DNA of 64,000 bases from JAHDCJ01 sp039028895 (GTDB taxonomy: Bacteria; Bacteroidota; Bacteroidia; Chitinophagales; Saprospiraceae): NCBI GenBank assembly GCA_039028895.1, contig JBCCHF010000001.1, positions 186,001-250,000 on the forward strand. Direction: 5' to 3'. The notes beneath the pieces are model-generated. The model did no database searches. It saw only the letters and a program-made list of their open reading frames with translations, and was not told the DNA's origin. Positions 8,789 through 17,679 of this stretch are shown one piece after another. The position numbers and the translations under genes were made by a program. The stretch's first letter is position 1, and each line of letters begins with the position of its first letter.

Positions 8789-9797
8789 AATAATTCAAAG
8801 ATAGTCCCTTTGAGGATAAAATTTCGTTTTCACTGGTAATTAACAATCCTTCAACCTGCTTCACCTTATTGATCAATTCAAGACCGACTTGCTTCCCTAA
8901 TACAAAGACGCCGGTAGCCAACGCATCTGCTAACTCAGCATCAGGACAAAGGATGGTTACTGATTTTAAATCCCTTACCGGAATGCCTGTCTTTGGATTA
9001 ATGATATGTGCATATCGAACACCATCAATCATGGCAAAGCGCTCATAATTTCCAGAGGTCACCACAGCTCCATCATTAATGGCCAACCATCCCATCGAAC
9101 GCTTGGGATTAACAGGATCTGCAATGGCTACATCCCAGGTTTGTCCATTTGGCTTTTGTCCCCAGGCTATGAGATCTCCCCCCGCATTGACGACACCACT
9201 TGTCACCCCCAATGATAGCAAAAGGGATTTGGCTTTATTTCCTGCATATCCTTTTCCGATGCCTCCGAAGCCGATTTTCATACCTTCGTTTTTCAGGAAA
9301 ACCGAATGTGTGGCATCATTCAATTCGATGTCTTGGTAATTGACTTTCGCCACTGACTGTTCAATAGCCTCCTGTTCTGGCATCTCCGTCAAGCTACCAT
9401 CAAATTTCCAGATGCGATCCATCGACGCATATGAAATGTCAAAGGCTCCACCAGTTAGCGCTGAGACCTTCATTGCACGCTCGATCAACAAGAATAGTTC
9501 CTCGCTTACAATGACCGATTCTATACCAGCCATATCGTTGACCCGGCTTGTCTCCGAATCAGGATTCCAGGAAGAAATCAGATTTTCGATCCGGTCAATT
9601 TCGGTATAAGCCTTCTCGATACTTGCAACCGCAAAAACAGAATCTGCAGCAACTACTGTTATCGCAAAGGCTGATCCCATCTTAATGGCGTCCACCGTAT
9701 AAGACTTTTCCTCAAACACTTCCTCTACCACCACATTAGAGCCACATCCAAAGGCTAAAAGCAGGAGGGCCAATATGATATATTGATTATAAGTCAT
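8775..9797 (-). CDS. apbE: ApbE family FAD:protein FMN transferase, lipoprotein
   Basis: About 340 residues. From the chosen ATG the protein begins with a lipoprotein signal (LLLLAFGCGSN), placing it in the periplasm or outer membrane. ApbE signatures are present: MGSAFAITV near the start, ISSWNPDSETSRVN, FDISYASMDRIWKFDG, the glycine-rich IGFGGIGKGYAG, VVNAGGDLIAWG, and HIINPKTG that contributes to the Mg/FAD site. ApbE enzymes transfer FMN from FAD to Ser/Thr of extracytoplasmic proteins. A frame extension upstream to 9908 exists but translates the tandem repeat (reading CNLQ units) and would bury the lipoprotein signal, so it is rejected. It overlaps the DUF4266 gene, its most likely partner. 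Confidence 0.9.
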   Translation of the reverse strand: MTYNQYIILALLLLAFGCGSNVVVEEVFEEKSYTVDAIKMGSAFAITVVAADSVFAVASIEKAYTEIDRIENLISSWNPDSETSRVNDMAGIESVIVSEELFLLIERAMKVSALTGGAFDISYASMDRIWKFDGSLTEMPEQEAIEQSVAKVNYQDIELNDATHSVFLKNEGMKIGFGGIGKGYAGNKAKSLLLSLGVTSGVVNAGGDLIAWGQKPNGQTWDVAIADPVNPKRSMGWLAINDGAVVTSGNYERFAMIDGVRYAHIINPKTGIPVRDLKSVTILCPDAELADALATGVFVLGKQVGLELINKVKQVEGLLITSENEILSSKGLSLNYYENE

Positions 9798-9852
9798 TTG
9801 AAAAAAGTATAAAATTGAAAAGGTTCGTAAAAAAATATCCCTCAAACAGACT

Positions 9853-9894
9853 GCCAATTGCAGATTGCAGATTGCAGATTGCAGATTGCCAACT
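9853..9894. repeat. Heptamer tandem repeat, unit GCAGATT, 4 perfect plus 2 degenerate copies
   Basis: Four perfect GCAGATT units (9860-9887) flanked by one degenerate unit on each side (GCCAATT and GCCAACT). The array touches the stop codon of the small barrel gene and lies in the 95-base gap before apbE, so it is inside the operon transcript. Same unit as at 7299. Confidence 0.95.
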
Positions 9895-10561
9895 AAACAA
9901 TCCACCACCGCACTCCAAACTTAAACCCAAGACTATAGATCTGGTTAAGTTCACCAGGGTAGAGTTGTTCCTTTGGATAGATAACGTAGCTGGTATAATG
10001 CGGATGCAGGAAATAGGAAAATCGCTTTCTGTGAAATTCATTGATAAAGCCTGCTGACCAGGCAAACCGAAATCCGAAATTTTCTTTTTCGGGATGAGTA
10101 GAATTGTGATTAAAATAACCAAAGCTGACCATTGGCACCAGGCTGAAATTTGGATATCGCACAAGGTCATACCCCAGGTCAACAAAAATGGTAGGCAGTT
10201 TGACGGCGTTGGCATCTGTCACCTGGTAGCGTTCTGAATTAAACCTGGTTTGCTGTGATCTAATCAACTGATCTTCGATAAGCATGCGGTAAGTGAATCG
10301 AATCCCTGTTCTGATTCGGTTAATCCGATAATTGAGCCCCACTTCATAAGCAACAAGAAAAGACAAGAAGCTGCGGTCAAATCCACGGAATACGCCATCT
10401 TCATCTTGTCCTCTATTATAGATCCATCGACCAGCTTCTGGGCTGATGGAAACATCAATAGAAAAAGATTTGGAATGTATCTGGGCGTTGATATCCTGAT
10501 GAAAAAAACATACCAGAAGACACAAAACAAGGCAGTATTTAATTAGTTGTCCCCGACCCAT
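9893..10561 (-). CDS. Small outer-membrane beta-barrel protein
   Basis: A 222-residue protein with a signal peptide ending near INAQ (residue 26), followed by strands rich in Tyr, Phe and Arg and a terminal strand GFKFGVRWWIV, which fits an outer-membrane barrel of 8 to 10 strands. I do not recognise a specific family. It is the second gene of the ApbE/DUF3570 operon: its start overlaps the thioredoxin gene by 19 bases. A role with the operon's lipoproteins at the outer membrane is inferred only from this position. Confidence 0.7.
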   Translation of the reverse strand: MGRGQLIKYCLVLCLLVCFFHQDINAQIHSKSFSIDVSISPEAGRWIYNRGQDEDGVFRGFDRSFLSFLVAYEVGLNYRINRIRTGIRFTYRMLIEDQLIRSQQTRFNSERYQVTDANAVKLPTIFVDLGYDLVRYPNFSLVPMVSFGYFNHNSTHPEKENFGFRFAWSAGFINEFHRKRFSYFLHPHYTSYVIYPKEQLYPGELNQIYSLGFKFGVRWWIV

Positions 10562-11016
10562 GACTCAACTAGAGCTATAAATTCATTGACTTGGAAAGAT
10601 TCGACTGAAGAAGCACTCATAACTTCCTCATGAGAATTTAGGAGCAATACATATGGAAAAATCCCCTGAGGATTAAAACGTTCAGCAAGTTTTTCGTTGT
10701 GTAGTTGTTGTTCTTTGGAAGGCTGATTTTTTTTTGAACGAGGGAAGTCAACTTCCAATAGCACCAGGTGATTTTCTGCAAATTGATAAAAGTCACTAGA
10801 TTCCAGCACTTGTTCTTTCAATTTCATACATGGCCTGCACCAATCTGAGCCAGAGAACACCATCAGTACCGGATGGCCACTCTCTTCAGACATTGTCATA
10901 GCCGATTGGAAATCTTGTTGCCAAACAGCTGAAGTCGGCCCGGAATGGAACCCGCTCAACAGGCAAATTCCGGTAATGGCAAAAAGCAACCACAATTTTT
11001 TAAGACTTAGACTCAT
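10543..11016 (-). CDS. Periplasmic thioredoxin-family protein (WCRPC)
   Basis: A 157-residue protein with an N-terminal signal or anchor (LLFAITGICLLSGF) and a thioredoxin fold containing the dithiol motif WCRPC within FSGSDWCRPCMKL. The cis-proline region is IFPYVLLL. The 'SDWC.PC' form resembles the DsbD-C/thioredoxin_7 class rather than cytoplasmic thioredoxin. It is the first gene of the operon and is preceded by a well-formed promoter. It could keep cysteines of the DUF4266 tail (CGC) reduced; that link is inferred from co-transcription. Confidence 0.85.
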   Translation of the reverse strand: MSLSLKKLWLLFAITGICLLSGFHSGPTSAVWQQDFQSAMTMSEESGHPVLMVFSGSDWCRPCMKLKEQVLESSDFYQFAENHLVLLEVDFPRSKKNQPSKEQQLHNEKLAERFNPQGIFPYVLLLNSHEEVMSASSVESFQVNEFIALVESWVGDN

Positions 11017-11067
11017 GTATCATTTTAACATTGATCTGCATTCAAAAAGCAGGCCATAATTATTTTG

Positions 11068-11098
11068 CAAAGTTATGCGATTTCCATCCTTTCTGCAA
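11068..11098 (-). promoter_or_regulatory. Promoter of the thioredoxin-ApbE-DUF3570 operon
   Basis: On the minus strand a TTG (11096-11098) is followed after exactly 20 bases by TAACTTTG (11068-11075), a perfect match to the Bacteroidota TTG/TAnnTTTG promoter. It lies about 50 bases upstream of the thioredoxin start. Confidence 0.75.
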
Positions 11099-11278
11099 TA
11101 AGAAAACAGCATCTTAATTTTTTGTGGTCCAACCACCTTGAGGGTCTATTTCTTTGGGAACATGGTTAAACAGTTGTAAATCTGACGATTAAAATGCTCC
11201 TTATTTTTTTAACAATCGACCTGGAAAAATAATTGAAAAATAAATTGACTTTTATTTAGACTAATTCTTGATAGATGT

Positions 11279-11286
11279 TACATTTG
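11279..11286 (+). promoter_or_regulatory. Probable -7 element for the iron cluster
   Basis: TACATTTG matches the TAnnTTTG consensus and lies 48 bases before the DUF4856 start. No TTG is found at the ideal spacing, so an activator may be needed. The 318-base gap 11017-11334 also holds the divergent promoter at 11068; I see no gene in it. Confidence 0.55.
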
Positions 11287-11334
11287 CGGTACCGTATTTA
11301 GAAATAGATTAAATTAAATAAACACTGACTTCAC

Positions 11335-12615
11335 ATGAACAAGTTCTTTTTTTTAGCCCTCGTGGCAGCCGCAGTTTTGGTGGCAACCGGATGTAAAGAA
11401 GAAGTAGTTGAACCTCCTGTAACTACTACCTTTTTAGATAGCAATGTAGATGCGCTAGAAAATGTCGACCTCGGAGGATTCACCATCCCAACATCCTATG
11501 ATATTGCCGGATCTTTTGCACCTGGCGCCTACAATGGTCAGATCAGAAGAATTGCTCAGCTTCAAGAGATTGTTGATTCTTCAAGAAACGAGCCTATTTT
11601 CTGGGATTTGAAAGAAGCTTTAGTCAATGAGAACCGCGACATGTTTCAAAGTGCTGCTGCTCAAGGAAATTCAGACATCAGATCTAAGATCGATGAGCTT
11701 AATTTCGACAATGGTAACACCTCAGTTGCTGATGATTTTGGTGATCTTGCCGACCTGCTCAGAACTTCAAGCCAGGCTAACTACACAGTAACAGCTAGTA
11801 ATGGCGTTGCAGGTATGATCACGACTGGAAGTAAGAAGAGACATGTAAGTGCAAATGGTCTCGAGTATGCTCAGATCCTTGAAAAAGGACTTTATGGACC
11901 ATTATTGTACAACCAAATGGTAGATGACTACCTTCGTCCTTCTCAGGCTGGTGCTGACAACCCAGAAGGTAATAACGAATCTGCTCAGGGTGCAAGTTAC
12001 GCTACTGAAGGTACTGACAGACAACACCGCTGGGATGAGGTCTTCGGTTACCTAGGTGCTAATGCTGACACATATCCAAATGCTGCTAACACTTCAAACG
12101 GTGATGGTTCATTTATTGCTAACTACACATTTGACTTCAGTGACGAGACAGAAGCAGCTTATGGCGTAAATCTTGCTGAAAAACTCATGGATGCATTTAT
12201 CTTTGGGCGTGCAGTACTTAAGGCAGGTGAAGGATTCGGACCTGGCGATGAAACTCAGAATGAAACTTATTACGAAGCAGCCAGACAAGATGTAAAACTG
12301 TATACTGAAGCAGGACTAGCAGCTGCAGCATTTCACTATTTGAACTCTGCGATTGCTGATGTCACTGACGAAGACAAGCTACACCACCTTTCAGAAGCTC
12401 TGGCATTCATTTATGCATTATCATGGAATTCTGAAGGCAGACTAACTGCTGCTGAAGCAAATAGCGTGCTACAGGCACTAGGTTGGTCAAGCACTGATTC
12501 TTCACTTAATGGTATTTATGATATCAATCTTTGGGAAGTGACTGACGCTCAGATGCAACAAGCAAAAGATATCCTGAACGAGTCTTTCCCAGGATTTAGT
12601 GATGTTCCATTTTAA
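11335..12615 (+). CDS. DUF4856 lipoprotein, iron-cluster component
   Basis: A 426-residue lipoprotein (signal with lipobox VATGC at about residue 20). The mature part is largely helical and contains LEYAQILEKGLYGPLLYNQM and HRWDEVFGYLG, features of DUF4856, a family of Bacteroidota usually encoded beside imelysin. Its helical, imelysin-like character suggests a peri- or outer-membrane iron-binding role, but no activity is known. It is the first gene of the cluster and ends 19 bases before the imelysin gene. Codon use is regular and Ala/Glu rich, consistent with high expression. Confidence 0.8.
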   Translation: MNKFFFLALVAAAVLVATGCKEEVVEPPVTTTFLDSNVDALENVDLGGFTIPTSYDIAGSFAPGAYNGQIRRIAQLQEIVDSSRNEPIFWDLKEALVNENRDMFQSAAAQGNSDIRSKIDELNFDNGNTSVADDFGDLADLLRTSSQANYTVTASNGVAGMITTGSKKRHVSANGLEYAQILEKGLYGPLLYNQMVDDYLRPSQAGADNPEGNNESAQGASYATEGTDRQHRWDEVFGYLGANADTYPNAANTSNGDGSFIANYTFDFSDETEAAYGVNLAEKLMDAFIFGRAVLKAGEGFGPGDETQNETYYEAARQDVKLYTEAGLAAAAFHYLNSAIADVTDEDKLHHLSEALAFIYALSWNSEGRLTAAEANSVLQALGWSSTDSSLNGIYDINLWEVTDAQMQQAKDILNESFPGFSDVPF

Positions 12616-12634
12616 TCAATTAAAGCAGTAACAA

Positions 12635-13747
12635 ATGAAAACGATCATTCAATTTAGAAATTGGCCCCTATTTGTTTTTTCACTGTTGTTCCTTGCTGTA
12701 GTGGCAATAACCATTTCAGCATGTGAAACAGAACCAGGTGAAGGGCCTACTGAAGAGGATTTCACCAATCTCTTGACCAATCAGGTAGATGAAGTGATCA
12801 TTCCAACGATGGAAGATTACCAAAACAAAATGAATGATCTTGTTGATGCGTTTAATGATTTTAACACGACAACTGATGCCAACAATCTTACAGGGTTAAG
12901 GACTGCTTATCACCAGGCATACACCTCTTACCAGGCTGCTGCAGTGCATAATTATTTTGCCACAGCAAATCAGGCACTGGTAACAACATCCAATCTTTAT
13001 CCTGTTGATTTAGCTTTGTTGGAAAACCTGATCGATACAGAATCCTATAACTTCAGCACCACTGCCCAGGAGCGTGCCAATGGCTTCCCAGCTATTGACT
13101 ATATGCTTTACGGGCCAGCAGATGTTTTGGATTATTTCAATGACGACCCAAAGACATTGGCTTTTTTGAGTGCTCTCATCAATAGTATGAAAGCCAAAGC
13201 TGCCGTGCTGGCAACTCAGTGGGATGGAAGTCTTAGAGGTAATTTCATTGAAAACGGGGGTACTGCTTTAGGAAGTTCGCTCAGTGTGCAGCTTAACGAA
13301 AGTCTCGTTTACTATGAAGATCACGTCAGGGAAAACAAAGTAGGCATTCCAATTGGTCGACTTGGACCTCTCGATTCTCCAATAACGCCGGATCCAACTA
13401 AAATTGAAGGGTATTACCAGTCACAAGTTGACGGAAATGAAGACTTCACCCTTTCATTAGTTGAAGAAGCAATAAAGGAGATGGAAGACATCTACCTCGG
13501 CACCACTTCCACTGGAACAGATGGGCAGGGGTACGATGATTTGTTAAACGTTCGTGGACAATCTTCTGTTGATTCAGATATCAAAGCTCAGTTTACTGCC
13601 ATTTATAACGAGATAAGCAATCGGTCTTCGATCTCAGGAGATGATGGTTTATATCTGGCCGTCCAGGCGCTTGTAACATTATTCAAATCGGATCTTTTCC
13701 CGGTACTGAATGTACAAGATGCAGACGGACTTAATGATGGCGACTAA
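12635..13747 (+). CDS. Imelysin family lipoprotein (peptidase M75-like)
   Basis: A 370-residue lipoprotein (lipobox ITISAC at about residue 30). The mature protein is helical, with the imelysin regions FNTTTDANNLTGLRTAYHQA, then GFPAIDYMLYG and a C-terminal bundle. In EfeO/imelysin the signature is GxHxxE; here the aligned segment is GFPAID, with proline for histidine and aspartate for glutamate, so this copy may not be a metallo-protease and is better seen as an iron-uptake-associated binding protein. It sits between DUF4856 and an HTTM protein; a strong terminator follows 30 bases after its stop codon. Confidence 0.85.
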   Translation: MKTIIQFRNWPLFVFSLLFLAVVAITISACETEPGEGPTEEDFTNLLTNQVDEVIIPTMEDYQNKMNDLVDAFNDFNTTTDANNLTGLRTAYHQAYTSYQAAAVHNYFATANQALVTTSNLYPVDLALLENLIDTESYNFSTTAQERANGFPAIDYMLYGPADVLDYFNDDPKTLAFLSALINSMKAKAAVLATQWDGSLRGNFIENGGTALGSSLSVQLNESLVYYEDHVRENKVGIPIGRLGPLDSPITPDPTKIEGYYQSQVDGNEDFTLSLVEEAIKEMEDIYLGTTSTGTDGQGYDDLLNVRGQSSVDSDIKAQFTAIYNEISNRSSISGDDGLYLAVQALVTLFKSDLFPVLNVQDADGLNDGD

Positions 13748-13777
13748 ACTGGATCCTTTATTGAAATAACTACTTGA

Positions 13778-13816
13778 ACAGAAAAGGCACTAATTTTAGG
13801 TGCCTTTTCTGTTTTT
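13778..13816 (+). terminator. Strong intrinsic terminator inside the iron cluster
   Basis: A perfect 13-bp stem (13778-13790 with 13800-13812), loop of 9 bases, followed by TTTTT. It ends only 4 bases before the start codon of the HTTM gene, so it separates DUF4856-imelysin from HTTM-TonB receptor expression. Confidence 0.85.
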
Positions 13817-13820
13817 ATGT

Positions 13821-15170
13821 ATGATGCAACAAGTAATTCGCAAATTTGACAATTTCCTTTTCCGAAAGGTTGCTATCGCTCCGTTGGTAGTATTCAGGTT
13901 GGTCTTTGGCGCCCTTCTGATCTACAGCACTTTCAGAACATGGGAAAAGGGTTGGATTGCCGAACTCTACATTGAACCTTCTTATCATTTCAATTTTATT
14001 TCGTGGATTGAGCCCCTGGAAGGAAATGGCATGTACATGGTCTATTTGCTTTTGGGCATCAGTGCTTTAGGCATTTTTCTGGGCCTGTTTTACAGGATAA
14101 GTACCATTCTTTTTTTACTACTATTCTCTTATTGCGAATTGCTGGATAAAACCTATTACCTCAATCACTATTACCTGGTGAGCTTGCTGGTATTTTGGTT
14201 AATGCTGGTTCCTGCAAATAGGAGGTATGCTTTAGACACATTGATTTTTCCAAAAATCAGGTCAAACACTTGTACCAACTGGCATATCCTCATTTTCAAA
14301 GTACAATTATCGATAGTCTACTTTTTTGCGGGGCTGGCCAAAGTTAATGCCGACTGGCTTTTTAAGGCTCAGCCAATGGCTACCTGGTTACCAGGTAAGT
14401 ATCAACTCCCGATCCTGGGTCAGTGGATGCACCTGAAAGCTACAGCATTCCTGTTCAGCTGGGCAGGTTGCATCTATGATCTTACAATCTGGATTTTTCT
14501 TTGGATAAAAAAGACAAGAGGTCTCGCTTACCTGATGGTCATTGTCTTTCATGTATTAACAGGCATTCTGTTTCCTCGGATCGGGATGTTTCCTTACATC
14601 ATGATGACGTCGACTATCATCTTCTTTTCTGCTGCATGGCATGAAAAAGTATTATCATATTTACCCTTCTCAAAACCTTTTGAGGAATCAGAACCTGTCG
14701 CGTCGGCAAAACCAGTTTACAGTTATTTTGTTACATCTTTCATCGCCATCTATTGCGCGGTACAGTTATACCTTCCTTTGCGTTATCTCCAGCATTCGGG
14801 TAACTTGTTTTGGCATGAGAAAGGCTATAGACTGAGCTGGAGAGTAATGCTAATGGAAAAAAACGGGTATACATCATTCATTCTAAGAGATACCCAAAAA
14901 AATACCCAGAAAGAGGTTGAGCAATGCGATTATCTCACCGCCTTTCAGCAACAGCAACTCAGGTCCCAGCCCGATATGATTATTCAGTTTGCCAGACATA
15001 TTGGCGATGAGTTTAAAAAAGAAAATGGTTATGCCCCTGAAGTTTATGTAGAAAGCCGACTTTCCCTTAATGGCAGAAGAAGCCAGCCTTTCACAAATGA
15101 CACTATAGATATTTATGCATTGAAGGACCCAATGAATAGTAACTGGATACTTCCACTCAAGGAAAAATGA
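13821..15170 (+). CDS. HTTM protein, vitamin K-dependent gamma-carboxylase homologue
   Basis: About 450 residues from the tandem ATG codons at 13821; a longer frame from 13800 would start inside the terminator stem. Six or more membrane helices fill residues 20-300, followed by a soluble C-terminal part. Residues 107-118 (ELLDKTYYLNHY) correspond to the region of human carboxylase containing the catalytic base Lys218 and the NH pair; here K110 and N115-H116 are kept. The later segment GYRLSWRVMLMEKNG is also typical of the family. Animal enzymes carboxylate glutamate using reduced vitamin K. A bacterial activity on the neighbouring iron lipoproteins is speculative. Its stop overlaps the TonB receptor start (ATGA). 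Confidence 0.8.
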   Translation: MMQQVIRKFDNFLFRKVAIAPLVVFRLVFGALLIYSTFRTWEKGWIAELYIEPSYHFNFISWIEPLEGNGMYMVYLLLGISALGIFLGLFYRISTILFLLLFSYCELLDKTYYLNHYYLVSLLVFWLMLVPANRRYALDTLIFPKIRSNTCTNWHILIFKVQLSIVYFFAGLAKVNADWLFKAQPMATWLPGKYQLPILGQWMHLKATAFLFSWAGCIYDLTIWIFLWIKKTRGLAYLMVIVFHVLTGILFPRIGMFPYIMMTSTIIFFSAAWHEKVLSYLPFSKPFEESEPVASAKPVYSYFVTSFIAIYCAVQLYLPLRYLQHSGNLFWHEKGYRLSWRVMLMEKNGYTSFILRDTQKNTQKEVEQCDYLTAFQQQQLRSQPDMIIQFARHIGDEFKKENGYAPEVYVESRLSLNGRRSQPFTNDTIDIYALKDPMNSNWILPLKEK

Positions 15171-17587
15171 AATTAATGCGCTCGATAATATTCGCTTTAT
15201 GCATGCTCTGCTTTCAGATGGTAGTTGCTCAACAACTGTCAACGCTAAGCGGAATTGTAAAGAATTCACAGGAAACCCCAATTGAAGATGTGGTAGTACA
15301 GGTTAAGGAAACGGGTGATGTAATACTGACGGATAACCTCGGATCATTTTCTTTTCAATTACCAGATAACCAAACCTATAATCTCTCCTTTAGCGCCATC
15401 AACATTGAACCTGTTGAAAAAATTGTGGTGCTCAATGGTGATGTTGCCATTCGGATAATCGTAATTCAAAATGTACAAAGCCTCTCTGAAATAACCGTTA
15501 AAGCTGAAGATGCCTTTGGTATCAGGAAACTGCGTTCCATAGAAGATGGAGGTCTTTATGAGGGCAAGAAATCAGAAGTCATTAACATCGAAAGACTAAT
15601 TGGCAACAAGGCTACTAACAACGCCCGCCAAGCCTTCAGCAAAATACCAAGCCTCAATATCTGGGAGAGTGATAATGCCGGCCTCCAACTCGATATTGGG
15701 GGAAGAGGACTTAGCCCTAAAAGGACATCCAATTTTAATACTAGACAAAACGGTTATGACATTAGTGCTGATGCACTCGGTTACCCGGAAAGCTATTATA
15801 CCCCGCCCCTTCAGGCTGTCAAACAAATTGAAATAATACGCGGAGCCGGTGCACTCCAATATGGTACGCAGTTTGGCGGATTGGTCAATTTCAAAATGAG
15901 AGAAGGCTCACCAGATAAACCAATCAACTTTGAAACTTTTAACACCTATGGCGCCAACCAGTTTTTTGATACCTTCAATAGCTTACATGGCCAAACTAAA
16001 AAACTGAACTACTACAGTTACTTCCAGTATAAACGTGGAGATGGATGGCGTCCCAATTCTGATTTCGAGCAATATGGTGGCTTCGCAAGCCTAAAATTCA
16101 AAGCCTCTGAAAAGCTGACTCTTGGACTGGATTATACTCATATGTATTATCTAAGCCAACAAGCAGGAGGTCTTACTGACGAGGTCTTTGAAGTAGACCC
16201 GCGCAGTTCAAATCGCGAAAGAAACTGGTTCAGAGTCAATTGGAACTTAGCGGCGCTGTCACTCGAATATGACATTTCAGAAAACTTAACATTATACAGC
16301 CGAACCTTCGGTCTTTCTGCAAGACGAACCTCACTGGGTCTCCTGGAAACTCCGGACATTGAGGACCCTCTATCGAATCGCGATCTCATTGATGGCAAAT
16401 TCAAAAACATCGGAAATGAAACCAGGTTAGCCTTTTCCTATAACAGTGTGGAAGATTTAAAAAACACTCTCCTTATCGGAACACGCATCTACCGTGGATT
16501 CACCAATTTCAGCCAGGGTTTTGGAACAGCAGGGACCGACGCTGACTTTATCGAAGTGGATACGGCTTTTCTCGATAGAAGAAAATCAGATTTTGACTTT
16601 CCAAACCTGAATCTTGGGCTTTTTGCAGAAAAAATAATCCGTATCAATAAAAAGCTCAGCCTTATCCCGGGTATACGATATGAATTTATCGACACCAAAT
16701 CCGAAGGTCTTTTCACCAACAATATACGGATCAACAGTTTTGGAGATTTCAATGAAGTAATCCGTCGTGACACTTCTGAAAATCAGCGCCATATTTTCCT
16801 TTATGGCCTCGGCCTTTCCCATAAATTTAATTCAAAATATGAGCTTTATGCTAATGCCACGGCCAACTACAGGGCCATAAATTTCACCGATGTACAAATT
16901 CAAACTAATATCCAGGTTGTAGACTCGTTGATCAAAGATGAAAGTGGCTATAGCTTTGATATCGGCATCAGAAAAAGAGACTTTACGCCTTTTTACCTTG
17001 AAGGTGGCTTTTTCTTCATTCTGTATGATGACCGAATTGGTGAAGTTATCGATGATGGACTGCGGGTTCGAACCAATATAGGCGCTGCAACAATTTTTGG
17101 TGTAGAATTGTATTTCGAACTAGATATTTTAAGCGCCCTAAAAAAATCAAGTGAGCATAAACTAAGTGCCTATGTAAATGGCTCTGTTAATCGAGGCGTC
17201 TATACGAAAATTAACGAACGGGCTTTAGTTGGGGTAAGAACAGGCAACAAAGTGGAAGAACTTCCAGATTACAATATCAAAACAGGAATAGCTTATGGCT
17301 ACAAAGGGTTTGCCTCTTCTTTACAAGCTACTTTTTTGGGAAAACAATTCTCAGATGCTGCCAATACCGAAAACGCATTCAAAGGGGTATTCGGTACAAT
17401 ACCAGCTTACACCGTCGTTGACTTTTCCGCGAAATACGACTTTTCCAAAAAAATTACATTATCAACCAACGTCAATAATCTTTTAAACCAATCATATTTC
17501 ACAAGACGGGCAACCGCTTATCCGGGCCCTGGTATTATTCCTGCCCTTGGTCGTACCTGGAATTTTACACTAGGGATTAAATTGTAA
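15167..17587 (+). CDS. TonB-dependent outer-membrane receptor, FecA-like
   Basis: An 806-residue receptor: signal peptide ending near VVAQQ, a carboxypeptidase-like regulatory domain (about residues 25-105), a plug domain (about 130-245, with PSLNIWESDNAG, GGRGLSP and IEIIRGAGALQYGTQFGG) and a 22-strand-type barrel ending RTWNFTLGIKL. The plug sequence resembles ferric-dicitrate and other iron(III)-chelate receptors. It shares the ATGA overlap with the HTTM gene. With imelysin and DUF4856 this forms a coherent iron-acquisition unit; the exact chelate cannot be deduced. Expression is probably limited by the terminator before the HTTM gene. Confidence 0.85.
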   Translation: MKLMRSIIFALCMLCFQMVVAQQLSTLSGIVKNSQETPIEDVVVQVKETGDVILTDNLGSFSFQLPDNQTYNLSFSAINIEPVEKIVVLNGDVAIRIIVIQNVQSLSEITVKAEDAFGIRKLRSIEDGGLYEGKKSEVINIERLIGNKATNNARQAFSKIPSLNIWESDNAGLQLDIGGRGLSPKRTSNFNTRQNGYDISADALGYPESYYTPPLQAVKQIEIIRGAGALQYGTQFGGLVNFKMREGSPDKPINFETFNTYGANQFFDTFNSLHGQTKKLNYYSYFQYKRGDGWRPNSDFEQYGGFASLKFKASEKLTLGLDYTHMYYLSQQAGGLTDEVFEVDPRSSNRERNWFRVNWNLAALSLEYDISENLTLYSRTFGLSARRTSLGLLETPDIEDPLSNRDLIDGKFKNIGNETRLAFSYNSVEDLKNTLLIGTRIYRGFTNFSQGFGTAGTDADFIEVDTAFLDRRKSDFDFPNLNLGLFAEKIIRINKKLSLIPGIRYEFIDTKSEGLFTNNIRINSFGDFNEVIRRDTSENQRHIFLYGLGLSHKFNSKYELYANATANYRAINFTDVQIQTNIQVVDSLIKDESGYSFDIGIRKRDFTPFYLEGGFFFILYDDRIGEVIDDGLRVRTNIGAATIFGVELYFELDILSALKKSSEHKLSAYVNGSVNRGVYTKINERALVGVRTGNKVEELPDYNIKTGIAYGYKGFASSLQATFLGKQFSDAANTENAFKGVFGTIPAYTVVDFSAKYDFSKKITLSTNVNNLLNQSYFTRRATAYPGPGIIPALGRTWNFTLGIKL

Positions 17588-17679
17588 ATCCCTAAGCCTT
17601 TCACAAATTTTGTCCTATTTTTCAGCCAGATGGAAAAACGATTTCCACTGATCTTCATTCTTGCTCAACACTAAGTTTA

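Noticed and set aside
7299..9894. GCAGATT arrays as a CRISPR or attachment-site candidate
   Set aside because: The units are contiguous 7-mers without spacers, and there is no cas or integrase gene.
9798..9908. N-terminal extension of ApbE
   Set aside because: It translates the heptamer repeat and would place the lipoprotein signal internally.
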